This document shows positions 1 through 5,565 of a stretch of 6,740 bases of DNA, piece after piece. The first letter of the stretch is position 1; each line of letters begins with the position of its first letter. Position numbers and translations under genes: made by a program. The notes under the pieces are model-generated. The model made no database searches, had not been told where the DNA came from, and saw only the letters and a list, made by a program, of their open reading frames with translations. This DNA is from Nitrospirales bacterium (GTDB taxonomy: Bacteria; Nitrospirota; Nitrospiria; Nitrospirales; UBA8639), in the NCBI GenBank assembly GCA_013817135.1, contig JACDDF010000125.1:1-6740 (forward strand), read 5' to 3'.

Positions 1-124
1 CTCTAGAGAGGTACTTATCCAATATAATGAAGCAGATTGCAAAAATCTTGAGCCTTTAGCCGACCTTATTTACAACCGTCTGGCTCAACGTCAGGGACTA
101 CCGGAATTCATCGCTTCCCTATGA
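1..124 (+). CDS. C-terminal end of a probable RNase H-like (YprB-type) exonuclease-domain protein, partial
   Basis: An open frame enters from the left edge (first full codon at position 2) and ends at TGA 122-124, leaving 40 visible residues. The segment 'YNEADCKNLEPLADLIYNRL' resembles the last helix of the YprB-type RNase H-like fold (DnaQ-like 3'-5' exonuclease superfamily), where a Tyr-Asn-x-x-Asp block carries the final metal-binding aspartate; here that would be the Asp of NEAD. In that family the domain is a metal-dependent nuclease module, often at or near the C-terminus. The stop overlaps the start of the next gene in an ATGA arrangement, so the two are probably co-transcribed and translationally coupled. 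The catalytic N-terminal motifs lie outside the window, so the assignment rests on one short motif and is tentative. That the frame is a real gene end is more certain, because of the ATGA overlap. Confidence 0.55.
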   Translation, partial: SREVLIQYNEADCKNLEPLADLIYNRLAQRQGLPEFIASL

Positions 125-900
125 CATCAGCGCAAACATCTGACAAGTGGACTGGCATAGGACTGACGGATATTGGTCTGGTGAGAAAACTAAACCAGGA
201 TGCTTTTTCGATCGATAACACCCTACAACTATGGGTGTTGGCAGATGGAATGGGCGGACATGCCGGGGGGGAGTTGGCCAGCCAAAATGCAGTTAAAACC
301 ATTCCCGATTTCATTCGAACCCAACTCGGGACTGAAACCTCTCCATACGTTCAACCTGAGAAATTAGCATCGCTGCTGGGTCAAGGCCTTGAGTCCGCGA
401 ATCAAAGTATTCGAAAAGAAGCGGCGGAACATGAACGCCTGAAAGGAATGGGGACAACTATTGTCGTGGTCGCCATCAGTCATTCCCCGACGGGATTTCA
501 GGCATGTGTGGCTCATACGGGCGACAGCCGAGCCTATCTCTTCAGACAGGGTTCCCTCTCGCTCTGGACAAAAGATCATACCCTCATGGAGGAACGGTTG
601 GCCCTAAATCTCATCACCCCGGAACAGGTTCGCACACACCCTCTTCGTCATGTGTTGACCAAAGCGTTGGGAATCGATCCTGAGGCACAACCCACCGTTC
701 AGACCTACCCGCTTGACCCCTCAGATCTCATTCTGCTTTGTTCAGACGGGCTCACCAAAATGCTGACTGATCAGGAGATTCAAACTATTGTCGGCCAAGA
801 AGCTCCGCACGCTGAAGCCATATGTCGTACACTTGTGGCTACTGCCAACCAATTAGGTGGAGAAGATAATACGACGGTGGTGTTAATCAGGTTGCACTGA
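121..900 (+). CDS. PP2C-family Ser/Thr protein phosphatase (Stp1/PrpC type)
   Basis: A complete 259-residue cytoplasmic metal-dependent phosphatase removing phosphate from Ser/Thr of target proteins, usually opposing a Hanks-type kinase. The PP2C motifs appear in order: a GLTDIGLVRKLNQDAF start with Asp27; VLADGMGGHAGG with Asp42 and Gly43 (metal binding); GMGTT at 109-113; HTGDSRAYL around 132-140; TKDHTL at 150-155; the CSDGL block with Asp209; and GGEDNTT near the C-terminus with Asp249. Every metal-coordinating acidic position expected for bacterial PP2C is present, so the enzyme should be active. The length is typical of bacterial stand-alone PP2Cs (about 240-260), with no transmembrane segment or extra domain. 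The ATG shares bases with the upstream TGA and has only a weak GGAA-like ribosome site, so translation probably depends on coupling. No partner kinase is visible here. It is convergent with the oxygenase gene, with 21 bases between the stops. Confidence 0.95.
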   Translation: MTSAQTSDKWTGIGLTDIGLVRKLNQDAFSIDNTLQLWVLADGMGGHAGGELASQNAVKTIPDFIRTQLGTETSPYVQPEKLASLLGQGLESANQSIRKEAAEHERLKGMGTTIVVVAISHSPTGFQACVAHTGDSRAYLFRQGSLSLWTKDHTLMEERLALNLITPEQVRTHPLRHVLTKALGIDPEAQPTVQTYPLDPSDLILLCSDGLTKMLTDQEIQTIVGQEAPHAEAICRTLVATANQLGGEDNTTVVLIRLH

Positions 901-921
901 GGAAGGATAGGAAACAAGCCG

Positions 922-1662
922 TTAACGGTGGGGTTTTCGAAACATGGCCGACCATCCAAAATATCCCACCGCATCTTTCATATTCGAAAACCACCGTTGG
1001 GCCAGCCCCATTGACGGATTGGTGACGTATTGTAGCGTAAGCACAATACGCTCTTCCCCAGCCCCAAGCGGCGTAACGGCATGATGCAATTTATCGCCAT
1101 TAAAAAAAATATATGTGCCGGGGTCAGTCCTGAGGGATAGTTCTTTGACCTCTCGACCCTGTTCCTTGGTATGAAGACGGCAGACCAGTCGACTGCTCGA
1201 TTGATCCTGCAAACCCAGTAATACCGTAAATCGTTCGCCCTTGTAATATGAGGTGTCATAATGATACCCGATATGGTCTCCCGCCTCGGTATAAAAATAC
1301 AGCGCACAGGAATGAGGATCCTCTTCAGGACACAGCATTAACGGAACTCCGGCAATCTGGCTCAAGAGGTTGATCCATCCCTGATGGTGATAGAACGCAA
1401 GAATTGCGGGAGCAGATTGCTGCAGAAGATAAAAGCTGACACTTCCCCCCTTTTTATGCCCTGGTATAAAGTTTCGATTGATCTGAGGCCGCACGCTCTC
1501 TACTTCCCGCATAAACTCCTGAACAACCTGAGTGGGCATGAAATGCTCTAAGGCCAAAAACTCACCCTGCTCCCAATAGTGACGCGTGACCTCCTCAAGC
1601 TTGAGAGTCTGAATCGTCTCAGTCAACAGTTGATCAAGGTCATTTACCGTTGGATTGAGCAT
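922..1662 (-). CDS. Fe(II)/2-oxoglutarate-dependent oxygenase-like protein, substrate unknown
   Basis: A complete 246-residue protein with the facial triad of the non-haem iron oxygenase double-stranded beta-helix. The HxD pair is His134-Tyr-Asp136, within a GYHYDTSYY context; the distal histidine is His194 in HHAVTPL; and Arg205, eleven residues later in ERIVLTLQYV, sits where the 2-oxoglutarate carboxylate is normally bound. Residues 1-75 look like the usual helical N-terminal cap. Enzymes of this fold hydroxylate or otherwise oxidise proteins, small molecules or lipids using O2 and 2-oxoglutarate; nothing here identifies the substrate. There is no signal peptide or membrane segment, so it is probably cytoplasmic. 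The ATG start is well supported by an AAGGAGG site six bases upstream. The gene seems to stand alone: it faces the phosphatase and its upstream neighbour is the gene-poor stretch before recN. Family call strong, function open. Confidence 0.88.
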   Translation of the reverse strand: MLNPTVNDLDQLLTETIQTLKLEEVTRHYWEQGEFLALEHFMPTQVVQEFMREVESVRPQINRNFIPGHKKGGSVSFYLLQQSAPAILAFYHHQGWINLLSQIAGVPLMLCPEEDPHSCALYFYTEAGDHIGYHYDTSYYKGERFTVLLGLQDQSSSRLVCRLHTKEQGREVKELSLRTDPGTYIFFNGDKLHHAVTPLGAGEERIVLTLQYVTNPSMGLAQRWFSNMKDAVGYFGWSAMFRKPHR

Positions 1663-1668
1663 ATTCAG

Positions 1669-1675
1669 CCTCCTT
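1669..1675 (-). promoter_or_regulatory. Ribosome binding site of the oxygenase gene
   Basis: The minus strand reads AAGGAGG, six bases before the ATG at 1662. It is a near-ideal Shine-Dalgarno sequence and fixes the start of the oxygenase. I could not find an equally clear -35/-10 pair upstream of it. Confidence 0.85.
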
Positions 1676-1799
1676 CATTCCTCCACGCTCCAAACTTTAA
1701 ACCTATCCCTTTTTTCAATGCCGTATTTGACCATAGCTTAACATGACTTCCGCCACATTCTCACGAAACGATAAAACAATACTTTGGCTTCATCCCACA

Positions 1800-2009
1800 C
1801 TAACCGACGTTTGGCGGTACATCATATCCTCCATCCAAGGCATCGACTGAACGCGCCTTGCATTGATGGAAGACCGGAATCCGCTGGTTAAACGGATCGA
1901 GGTCCACGATACGGAAAGGACCGCTGCGGTCGATGTCGTTGAGCATGTTGTTCAGCTTTTTACCGCTTGCATCTCCCCAACGAACCACTAGACGGCAACT
2001 ATTGTCCAA
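1800..2009 (-). pseudogene. Possible C-terminal gene fragment, unknown family
   Basis: The frame encodes 69 residues (segments such as LVVRWGDASGKKLNNMLNDI and FRIVDLDPF) and ends at TAG 1800-1802. It looks like real protein: mixed composition, charged and hydrophobic residues alternating, and third codon positions that are mostly G or C in the middle (24 of 30 codons from AAG to TTC, my hand count). The only start is a TTG with no ribosome site, and a TGA lies five codons upstream in frame. This suggests the tail of a longer gene that lost its 5' part. I do not recognise the family. Alternatives are a small standalone protein with an unusual start, or chance openness. Confidence 0.35.
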
Positions 2010-2220
2010 AAAACTATGAAAGTCTCAGCGAAGTGCCTGGGGATTTACAGGACGTGGATCCTACTATGTCCGAAGAAATCCTAGAGGCCCTCCTGTCTTC
2101 AACCGCCTGGTCGCCTATAGATCGGATCTCATCCATTTTGCCACTGGGTCTTTTGCCTGGGACTATGCGTTAGCTTCAAAACGAATGGTTGTGGTGTTTT
2201 GGGAAAGCCTAACCTTAACA

Positions 2221-2267
2221 ATTCTCCAAGGCAGAGAATAAGCTATCCACTCGTTCATGAATGGGTA
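2221..2267 (-). terminator. Weak tandem hairpins downstream of recN, possible 3' end signal
   Basis: Two short inverted repeats follow the recN stop in the direction of transcription. One is a nine-base stem with a six-base loop (arms 2244-2252 and 2259-2267, with one mismatch and one wobble pair). The other is a six-base perfect stem, ATTCTC with GAGAAT (2221-2226 and 2234-2239), followed on the minus strand by TGTT. Neither has a proper run of T, so this is a weak candidate for an intrinsic terminator. Confidence 0.25.
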
Positions 2268-2297
2268 TCTGAATGTACAGGCTCATTCGAAATTAGA

Positions 2298-4028
2298 TTA
2301 GGTCTTGGCAGGTTTCTGCTTTGGCTTTTGGAGACTGGCGCCTACGTGAGGGCTGCTTCCTCGATCCAGCATTTCACCGGCGGTTTTTCTGATGGTTGGG
2401 GTCAGCGTGCCACCACCCAACATGCGAGCGATTTCAGTTTCACGATGAACTCCAATGACTTCGTGTACTTTCGTCAGCGTTCGGTCATCTAGCGTTGTTT
2501 TCTCCACCACAAACTGTGCATGAGCCTGCGAGGCAATCTGCGGGAGATGGGTGATACAACACACTTGATGAAATTGAGCCAATTGACGCAAACGACTCCC
2601 CATGACCATTCCCGCTTCCCCACCTATCCCACTGTCAATTTCATCGAAAATAACGACGGGAGTCTGATCATTTTCCGCAAACACGGTTTTTAAGGCCAAC
2701 ATGATTCGAGACAATTCTCCACCCGATGCGATTCGGCCCAATGGCATAAGCGGTTCTCCCGGATTGGGAGCCAGGAGCATCTCAACACGATCCATTCCTG
2801 TCAAACCAATTCGATTATCCCCATTGGCCATCTCAATATTAACCTGCACCTCCATTGTCGACATTTTCAGAGCCGCTAATTCCTGCTTAATCTCCTTGAC
2901 CATATGCTTCGCAACGGTTTTCCGCCGGTCCGACAATTCTTCAGCCAAGGCCTTCATCGATTCATATCGACGGGTCACTTCTGCTTGCAAATGCCCCACC
3001 TGCTCTTCTCCATTTTGGAGTAACGCCAAGTCTTGCTTCAGGTTTTGAGTAAGCTCCACTAAATCTTCGATCGGTTTTCCATATTTCTTTTTAAGCCGCT
3101 GAAGACCGGCCAACCGACTATCAATCAGATCCATTCGCTCCGGGTCATACTCCATCTGAGTCCGATAATCCCGAAGATTATCAGTCACCTCCCGCAACGC
3201 CACGGTCGCTGCTTCCAACAATGGGACCCATGGTTCACCTTGGGCATCTATTTTCGCAAGTTCTTGTACCCACTCAGTCACCTCACCCAGGTGATCCAGA
3301 ACCGATCGCTCTCCTTCATGTAACGCCGTAAAGGCTTGATTCGATAACTCTCCTAATCGACCGCTATGTTTCAACCGATGGTATTCCTGGCTGAGAGACT
3401 CTTCTTCTCCAGACTGCAACTGCATCTTGACCAGCTCGTCATATTGATATTGAAGGATATCCTGCCTATTGGCTTGATCCCGTAGCTTCACCACGTATTC
3501 ATCCAGAGCCGCCTTTTTCTCGAACCATTCTCGGTGGATCTGCTGATAGCGATCTACGACATCCTCAAGATTCCCAAACGCATCTAGCATTTTGAGCTGG
3601 GTCTTAGGGGATAGCAGTGATTGCTGGTCATGTTGACCATGGATATCTACCAACTGCGGACCGATGTCTTGAATCGTCTGAAGAGAAGCGAGTTGCCCAT
3701 TGAGAAAATTGCGGTTCTTTCCGGACCGCGACAACATCCGACGAACAATAAGGTCCTGTTGATCGGGTAGGAGGTACCCGTCCCGTTGCAACCTGATCGC
3801 AAGAAGATGAGTCGGGGGGATAATAAAACAGGCTTCTAGCAGGGCTTCGTCAGCACCAAACCGAATATGCTCAGCAGAGGCTCGTCCGCCGGTGAGTAAC
3901 ACCAGGGCGTCAATGAGAAGAGACTTTCCAGCTCCGGTCTCCCCCGTCAAGACAAGAAACCCAGGGGGGAGTTCCAGATGGAGTTGATCGATGAGGGCAA
4001 AGTTGGAAATACGCAGCTCGGTCAGCAT
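2298..4028 (-). CDS. recN: DNA repair protein RecN
   Basis: A complete 576-residue SMC-like ATPase acting in recombinational repair of double-strand breaks, on the nucleoid. The N-terminal half-head has the Walker A motif GETGAGKS at 29-36 after the family start MLTELRISNFALID. A DIHGQHDQQSLL block follows at 128-139. Residues of about 155-385 are the Gln/Glu/Leu-rich coiled-coil arms, split by a central part containing YDPERMDLIDSRL at 294-306. The C-terminal half-head has the ABC signature ASGGELSRIMLALK at 434-447, Walker B with the catalytic Glu in VVIFDEIDSGIGG at 458-470, and the switch histidine in CITHLPQIA at 491-499. All ATPase motifs are intact. It is slightly longer than the usual 550-570 because of a Lys/Pro-rich tail. 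The ATG at 4028 lacks a good ribosome site; it lies 25 bases after the thioredoxin stop and is probably expressed from that gene's promoter. No LexA-type box is evident. Confidence 0.97.
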   Translation of the reverse strand: MLTELRISNFALIDQLHLELPPGFLVLTGETGAGKSLLIDALVLLTGGRASAEHIRFGADEALLEACFIIPPTHLLAIRLQRDGYLLPDQQDLIVRRMLSRSGKNRNFLNGQLASLQTIQDIGPQLVDIHGQHDQQSLLSPKTQLKMLDAFGNLEDVVDRYQQIHREWFEKKAALDEYVVKLRDQANRQDILQYQYDELVKMQLQSGEEESLSQEYHRLKHSGRLGELSNQAFTALHEGERSVLDHLGEVTEWVQELAKIDAQGEPWVPLLEAATVALREVTDNLRDYRTQMEYDPERMDLIDSRLAGLQRLKKKYGKPIEDLVELTQNLKQDLALLQNGEEQVGHLQAEVTRRYESMKALAEELSDRRKTVAKHMVKEIKQELAALKMSTMEVQVNIEMANGDNRIGLTGMDRVEMLLAPNPGEPLMPLGRIASGGELSRIMLALKTVFAENDQTPVVIFDEIDSGIGGEAGMVMGSRLRQLAQFHQVCCITHLPQIASQAHAQFVVEKTTLDDRTLTKVHEVIGVHRETEIARMLGGGTLTPTIRKTAGEMLDRGSSPHVGASLQKPKQKPAKT

Positions 4029-4053
4029 AACACCGAGTCATCGGCCCCGCTGA

Positions 4054-4401
4054 TCAGGCAGGGGAAGTGGATTGAGCCAGGAGCGAGTCAATGATTTGTT
4101 TAAATTGTTGCTTTGGTCTTGCACCAACAATTTTTTCGACAACTTGGCCACCCTTGAAAAAGAGAATACTGGGGATACTCATGATTTGATATTGTCCCGC
4201 AACTTCTGGAGCATCATCGGTATTGAGCTTCATGACTTTAAGCTTGCCTTGATATTCCTGTGCGAGTTCATCGACGATTGGAGCCACCATTTGACAGGGT
4301 CCACACCAGACTGCCCAGAAATCCACCATCACCACCTCTGAAGATTTCAGCACTTCCCCATCCCAGTTCGTTGCATCGGCTTTGGCCACTAAATCAGACA
4401 C
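4054..4401 (-). CDS. trxA: Thioredoxin
   Basis: A complete 115-residue single-domain thioredoxin, the cytoplasmic disulfide reductase recycled by thioredoxin reductase. The redox site is WCGPC at 32-36, with nucleophile Cys33 and resolving Cys36. It also has the buried Asp27 in VDFWA, the cis-proline Pro77 in SIPS and the FFKGGQ turn at 81-86 that follow in every classical thioredoxin. The length is typical (105-115), and there is no signal peptide or membrane anchor. The start is a GTG (4399-4401), chosen because an AAGGAGG site stands six bases upstream and the family N-terminus begins just there. It is the first gene of a two-gene unit with recN and has a recognisable promoter. Other thioredoxin-like proteins exist in most genomes, so the symbol is the general one; which paralogue this is cannot be told from the window. 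Confidence 0.95.
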   Translation of the reverse strand: MSDLVAKADATNWDGEVLKSSEVVMVDFWAVWCGPCQMVAPIVDELAQEYQGKLKVMKLNTDDAPEVAGQYQIMSIPSILFFKGGQVVEKIVGARPKQQFKQIIDSLLAQSTSPA

Positions 4402-4407
4402 GGACTG

Positions 4408-4414
4408 CCTCCTT
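4408..4414 (-). promoter_or_regulatory. Ribosome binding site supporting the GTG start of thioredoxin
   Basis: The minus strand reads AAGGAGG, six bases before the GTG. This strong site decides in favour of the non-ATG start; no in-frame ATG lies nearby. Confidence 0.85.
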
Positions 4415-4430
4415 GGATAAATACGACAAA

Positions 4431-4451
4431 ATGCCCAGGCTATGCTGGCAT
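4431..4451 (-). terminator. Hairpin with short T run between the TPR-like gene and thioredoxin
   Basis: On the minus strand ATGCCAG (4451-4445), a six-base loop and CTGGGCAT (4438-4431) form a stem of seven pairs with one bulged G, followed by TTTTG. This is the best candidate for an intrinsic terminator of the secreted TPR-like gene that ends at 4565. It also touches the -10 box of the thioredoxin promoter and covers the likely start of transcription, so it could equally be an operator. Confidence 0.35.
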
Positions 4452-4479
4452 CCTAAAACCGCTCTTGTCGGACTGTCAA
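4450..4479 (-). promoter_or_regulatory. Predicted sigma70-type promoter of trxA-recN
   Basis: The minus strand has a perfect TTGACA at 4479-4474 and TAGGAT (four of six matches to TATAAT) at 4455-4450, with an 18-base spacer. The predicted transcription start is near 4443, giving a leader of about 40 bases before the thioredoxin GTG. The position and perfect -35 make it the most convincing promoter in the window. Confidence 0.6.
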
Positions 4480-4564
4480 CTCACTCATACACGCTTAGCT
4501 GGCTATGAGGTCTGCCCCTGTGATCTGCTGGATCTCTCCACTCCCAAGAAAGGCAGAAAGAGAT

Positions 4565-5125
4565 TCACCACTGCCATTCATCCGGTGTGCCTGTCCACCA
4601 GGAATCAGGCTTCAATTCACGCCACCGGGTTTGTTGTGACCACAATTCATCCGTCCGTGTCCGACTCAATCGATTGGCCATCGCTGCTGTCAAGTCAAAT
4701 TGTTGCCGAAGACCTTCATGAATAAGCTCTTGCGCCATACGAGGCATGACATTTGGCGGATCAATGAGATCAAGAATGTGCCGTGTGGTCAAATTCAGCG
4801 CCAATTGCTCCACTTTCACATAATCCTCCTGCTTCGCCAATGATCCTAAATAACCATCAATTGCCTGATAAACGTAGGCCAAATAGACATACGCTTCAAC
4901 CGAGGGATTGCGGTCAATATTTTCTTGGCAAGCCTCCACGGCTCGCCGGTAATCTCCGACCATCAAATACAATTTAGCGTGCGCGAGAGGTTTAATAGTC
5001 AGGATAGGAATCTGGTCTGACTGAGCCCAACCATTGGAAAGCGGTAACGTAACCAGAAAAAATACTCCCACTCCGAAATACACCATCATTTCCCATGCTC
5101 TTTCGCTCGCCGACGAAGCCCTCAT
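4565..5125 (-). CDS. Exported TPR-like helical-repeat protein, hypothetical
   Basis: A 186-residue protein I do not recognise as a named family. Residues 1-34 look like a signal peptide: Arg2 and Arg9, a hydrophobic stretch of about 13-30 (VYFGVGVFFLVTL) and a plausible cut after GWA, giving a periplasmic or outer-envelope product. Residues 48-90 contain a TPR-like helical hairpin (AKLYLMVGDYRRAVEACQ, then NPSVEAYVYLAYVYQAI), so a protein-binding role is likely; the rest (90-165) is predicted helical by eye. The C-terminus is tryptophan-rich (WSQQTRWRELKPDSWW, ending EWQW). The longest frame reaches a GTG at 5140, but the GGAGGAG at 5129-5135 points to the ATG at 5125. The gene is on the same strand as trxA-recN but separated by 163 bases, a candidate terminator and a promoter, so it is probably a separate unit. 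No function can be assigned. Confidence 0.8.
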   Translation of the reverse strand: MRASSASERAWEMMVYFGVGVFFLVTLPLSNGWAQSDQIPILTIKPLAHAKLYLMVGDYRRAVEACQENIDRNPSVEAYVYLAYVYQAIDGYLGSLAKQEDYVKVEQLALNLTTRHILDLIDPPNVMPRMAQELIHEGLRQQFDLTAAMANRLSRTRTDELWSQQTRWRELKPDSWWTGTPDEWQW

Positions 5126-5128
5126 GAT

Positions 5129-5135
5129 CTCCTCC
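5129..5135 (-). promoter_or_regulatory. Ribosome binding site that decides the TPR-like protein start
   Basis: The minus strand reads GGAGGAG, with its GGAGG core five bases before the ATG at 5125. The earlier GTG (5140) and ATG (5137) would place this site inside the coding region and have no ribosome site of their own. Confidence 0.7.
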
Positions 5136-5151
5136 ATCACTAAAATCGTGC

Positions 5152-5164
5152 AATAGGCACTATT
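5152..5164. repeat. Short palindrome upstream of the TPR-like gene
   Basis: AATAG, three bases, CTATT: a perfect five-base inverted repeat centred about 33 bases before the TPR-like ATG. A second, overlapping one (CTAT, five bases, ATAG) extends to 5172. Placement near a start would suit a regulator site, but short AT-rich palindromes also arise by chance. Confidence 0.3.
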
Positions 5165-5247
5165 CTCGATAGATTCCCTGGTCGTTCACCACATTTTTCG
5201 CTGATTCGCTTAACCCAGGTTTAAAATTGTCAGATTTTTGATCAGTA

Positions 5248-5258
5248 CGAGAATCTCG
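5248..5258. repeat. Perfect 11-base palindrome in the divergent region
   Basis: CGAGA-A-TCTCG is fully symmetrical around one central base. It lies in the middle of a divergent intergenic region and shares the word TCTCGA with 5165-5170, so it is a possible operator half of a regulator acting on one or both flanking genes. Confidence 0.3.
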
Positions 5259-5273
5259 AAATCTCCCTGTTTC

Positions 5274-5311
5274 CAATGCCTAATAAAAAAAACCCTTTTG
5301 CCTTGGCATTG
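5274..5311. repeat. Inverted repeat CAATGCC/GGCATTG around an A-rich loop
   Basis: Seven perfect base pairs (5274-5280 with 5305-5311) flank a 24-base loop holding an A8 run and the smaller AAAACCCTTTT dyad. Both neighbouring genes are transcribed away from it, so it is unlikely to be a terminator for either. It could be a regulatory element or a leader structure. Confidence 0.3.
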
Positions 5312-5565
5312 ATGTCCCGAAACCACGACAAAATGCTGTACGGAGGCACCTTGTTAATTATAAAAATACAAAAAGCCTAACACCAAACTCCCCCTTACAA
5401 CACAAGACTCCCATAAAAACGGGCCAATGAACAATCCAAAACGTCAATGGCATATACATTGCGAAAGACCTTATCCAAGAAGCATTTCATTGAACTTGGC
5501 TCCTTCATTTTAACAAAAAAACAACGAGCAAAAACTTTAAACCCATCACTACTAAAAGGGATAAA

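Larger units (their letters stand above)
1663..2297. other. 635-base gene-poor stretch with possible gene remnants
   Basis: No intact, recognisable gene lies between the oxygenase start and the recN stop. Three protein-like open segments occur: minus 1800-2009 (69 codons from a TTG), minus 2014-2136 (40 codons, ATG but no ribosome site), and plus 2020-2241 (73 codons with no early start codon). The first two lie in tandem in different frames on the same strand. None has a Shine-Dalgarno sequence. The AT-rich part next to the oxygenase (about 1690-1790) presumably carries its promoter, but no good consensus pair is visible. The picture fits decayed coding sequence, though a small genuine gene cannot be excluded. 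Confidence 0.5.
5126..5565. other. Divergent AT-rich intergenic region, 440 bases
   Basis: This separates the TPR-like gene (leftward) and the SleB-family hydrolase (rightward), so it should hold promoters for both. I see short inverted repeats at 5152-5164, 5248-5258 and 5274-5311, A-rich tracts near 5284-5292 and 5514-5521, and no convincing intact gene. A TATAAA at 5359-5364 could be a -10 box for the hydrolase but lacks a good -35. I recognise no riboswitch or small RNA. Confidence 0.6.

Noticed and set aside
919..928. Palindrome CCGTTAACGG at the phosphatase/oxygenase junction
   Set aside because: A ten-base self-complementary word with no loop and no T run; it straddles the oxygenase stop and cannot form a useful terminator hairpin.
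926..996. Inverted repeat CGGTGGGGTTTTCG / CGAAAACCACCG (926-939 and 985-996)
   Set aside because: It lies inside the end of the oxygenase coding sequence, has a two-base asymmetry and a 45-base loop; probably coincidental codon use rather than a terminator.
978..1307. A 109-codon minus-strand frame inside the oxygenase
   Set aside because: It overlaps the conserved HxD...H...R core in another frame; the oxygenase frame has the motifs and the ribosome site.
2701..3048. A 115-codon plus-strand frame inside recN
   Set aside because: It is antisense to conserved RecN coding sequence, including ATPase-head codons, and its Ser/Cys-rich translation is typical of a shadow frame.
5427..5513. A 28-codon plus-strand frame starting ATG before the SleB-family hydrolase
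   Set aside because: No ribosome site, no recognisable sequence and biased composition; a leader peptide cannot be excluded but is not supported.
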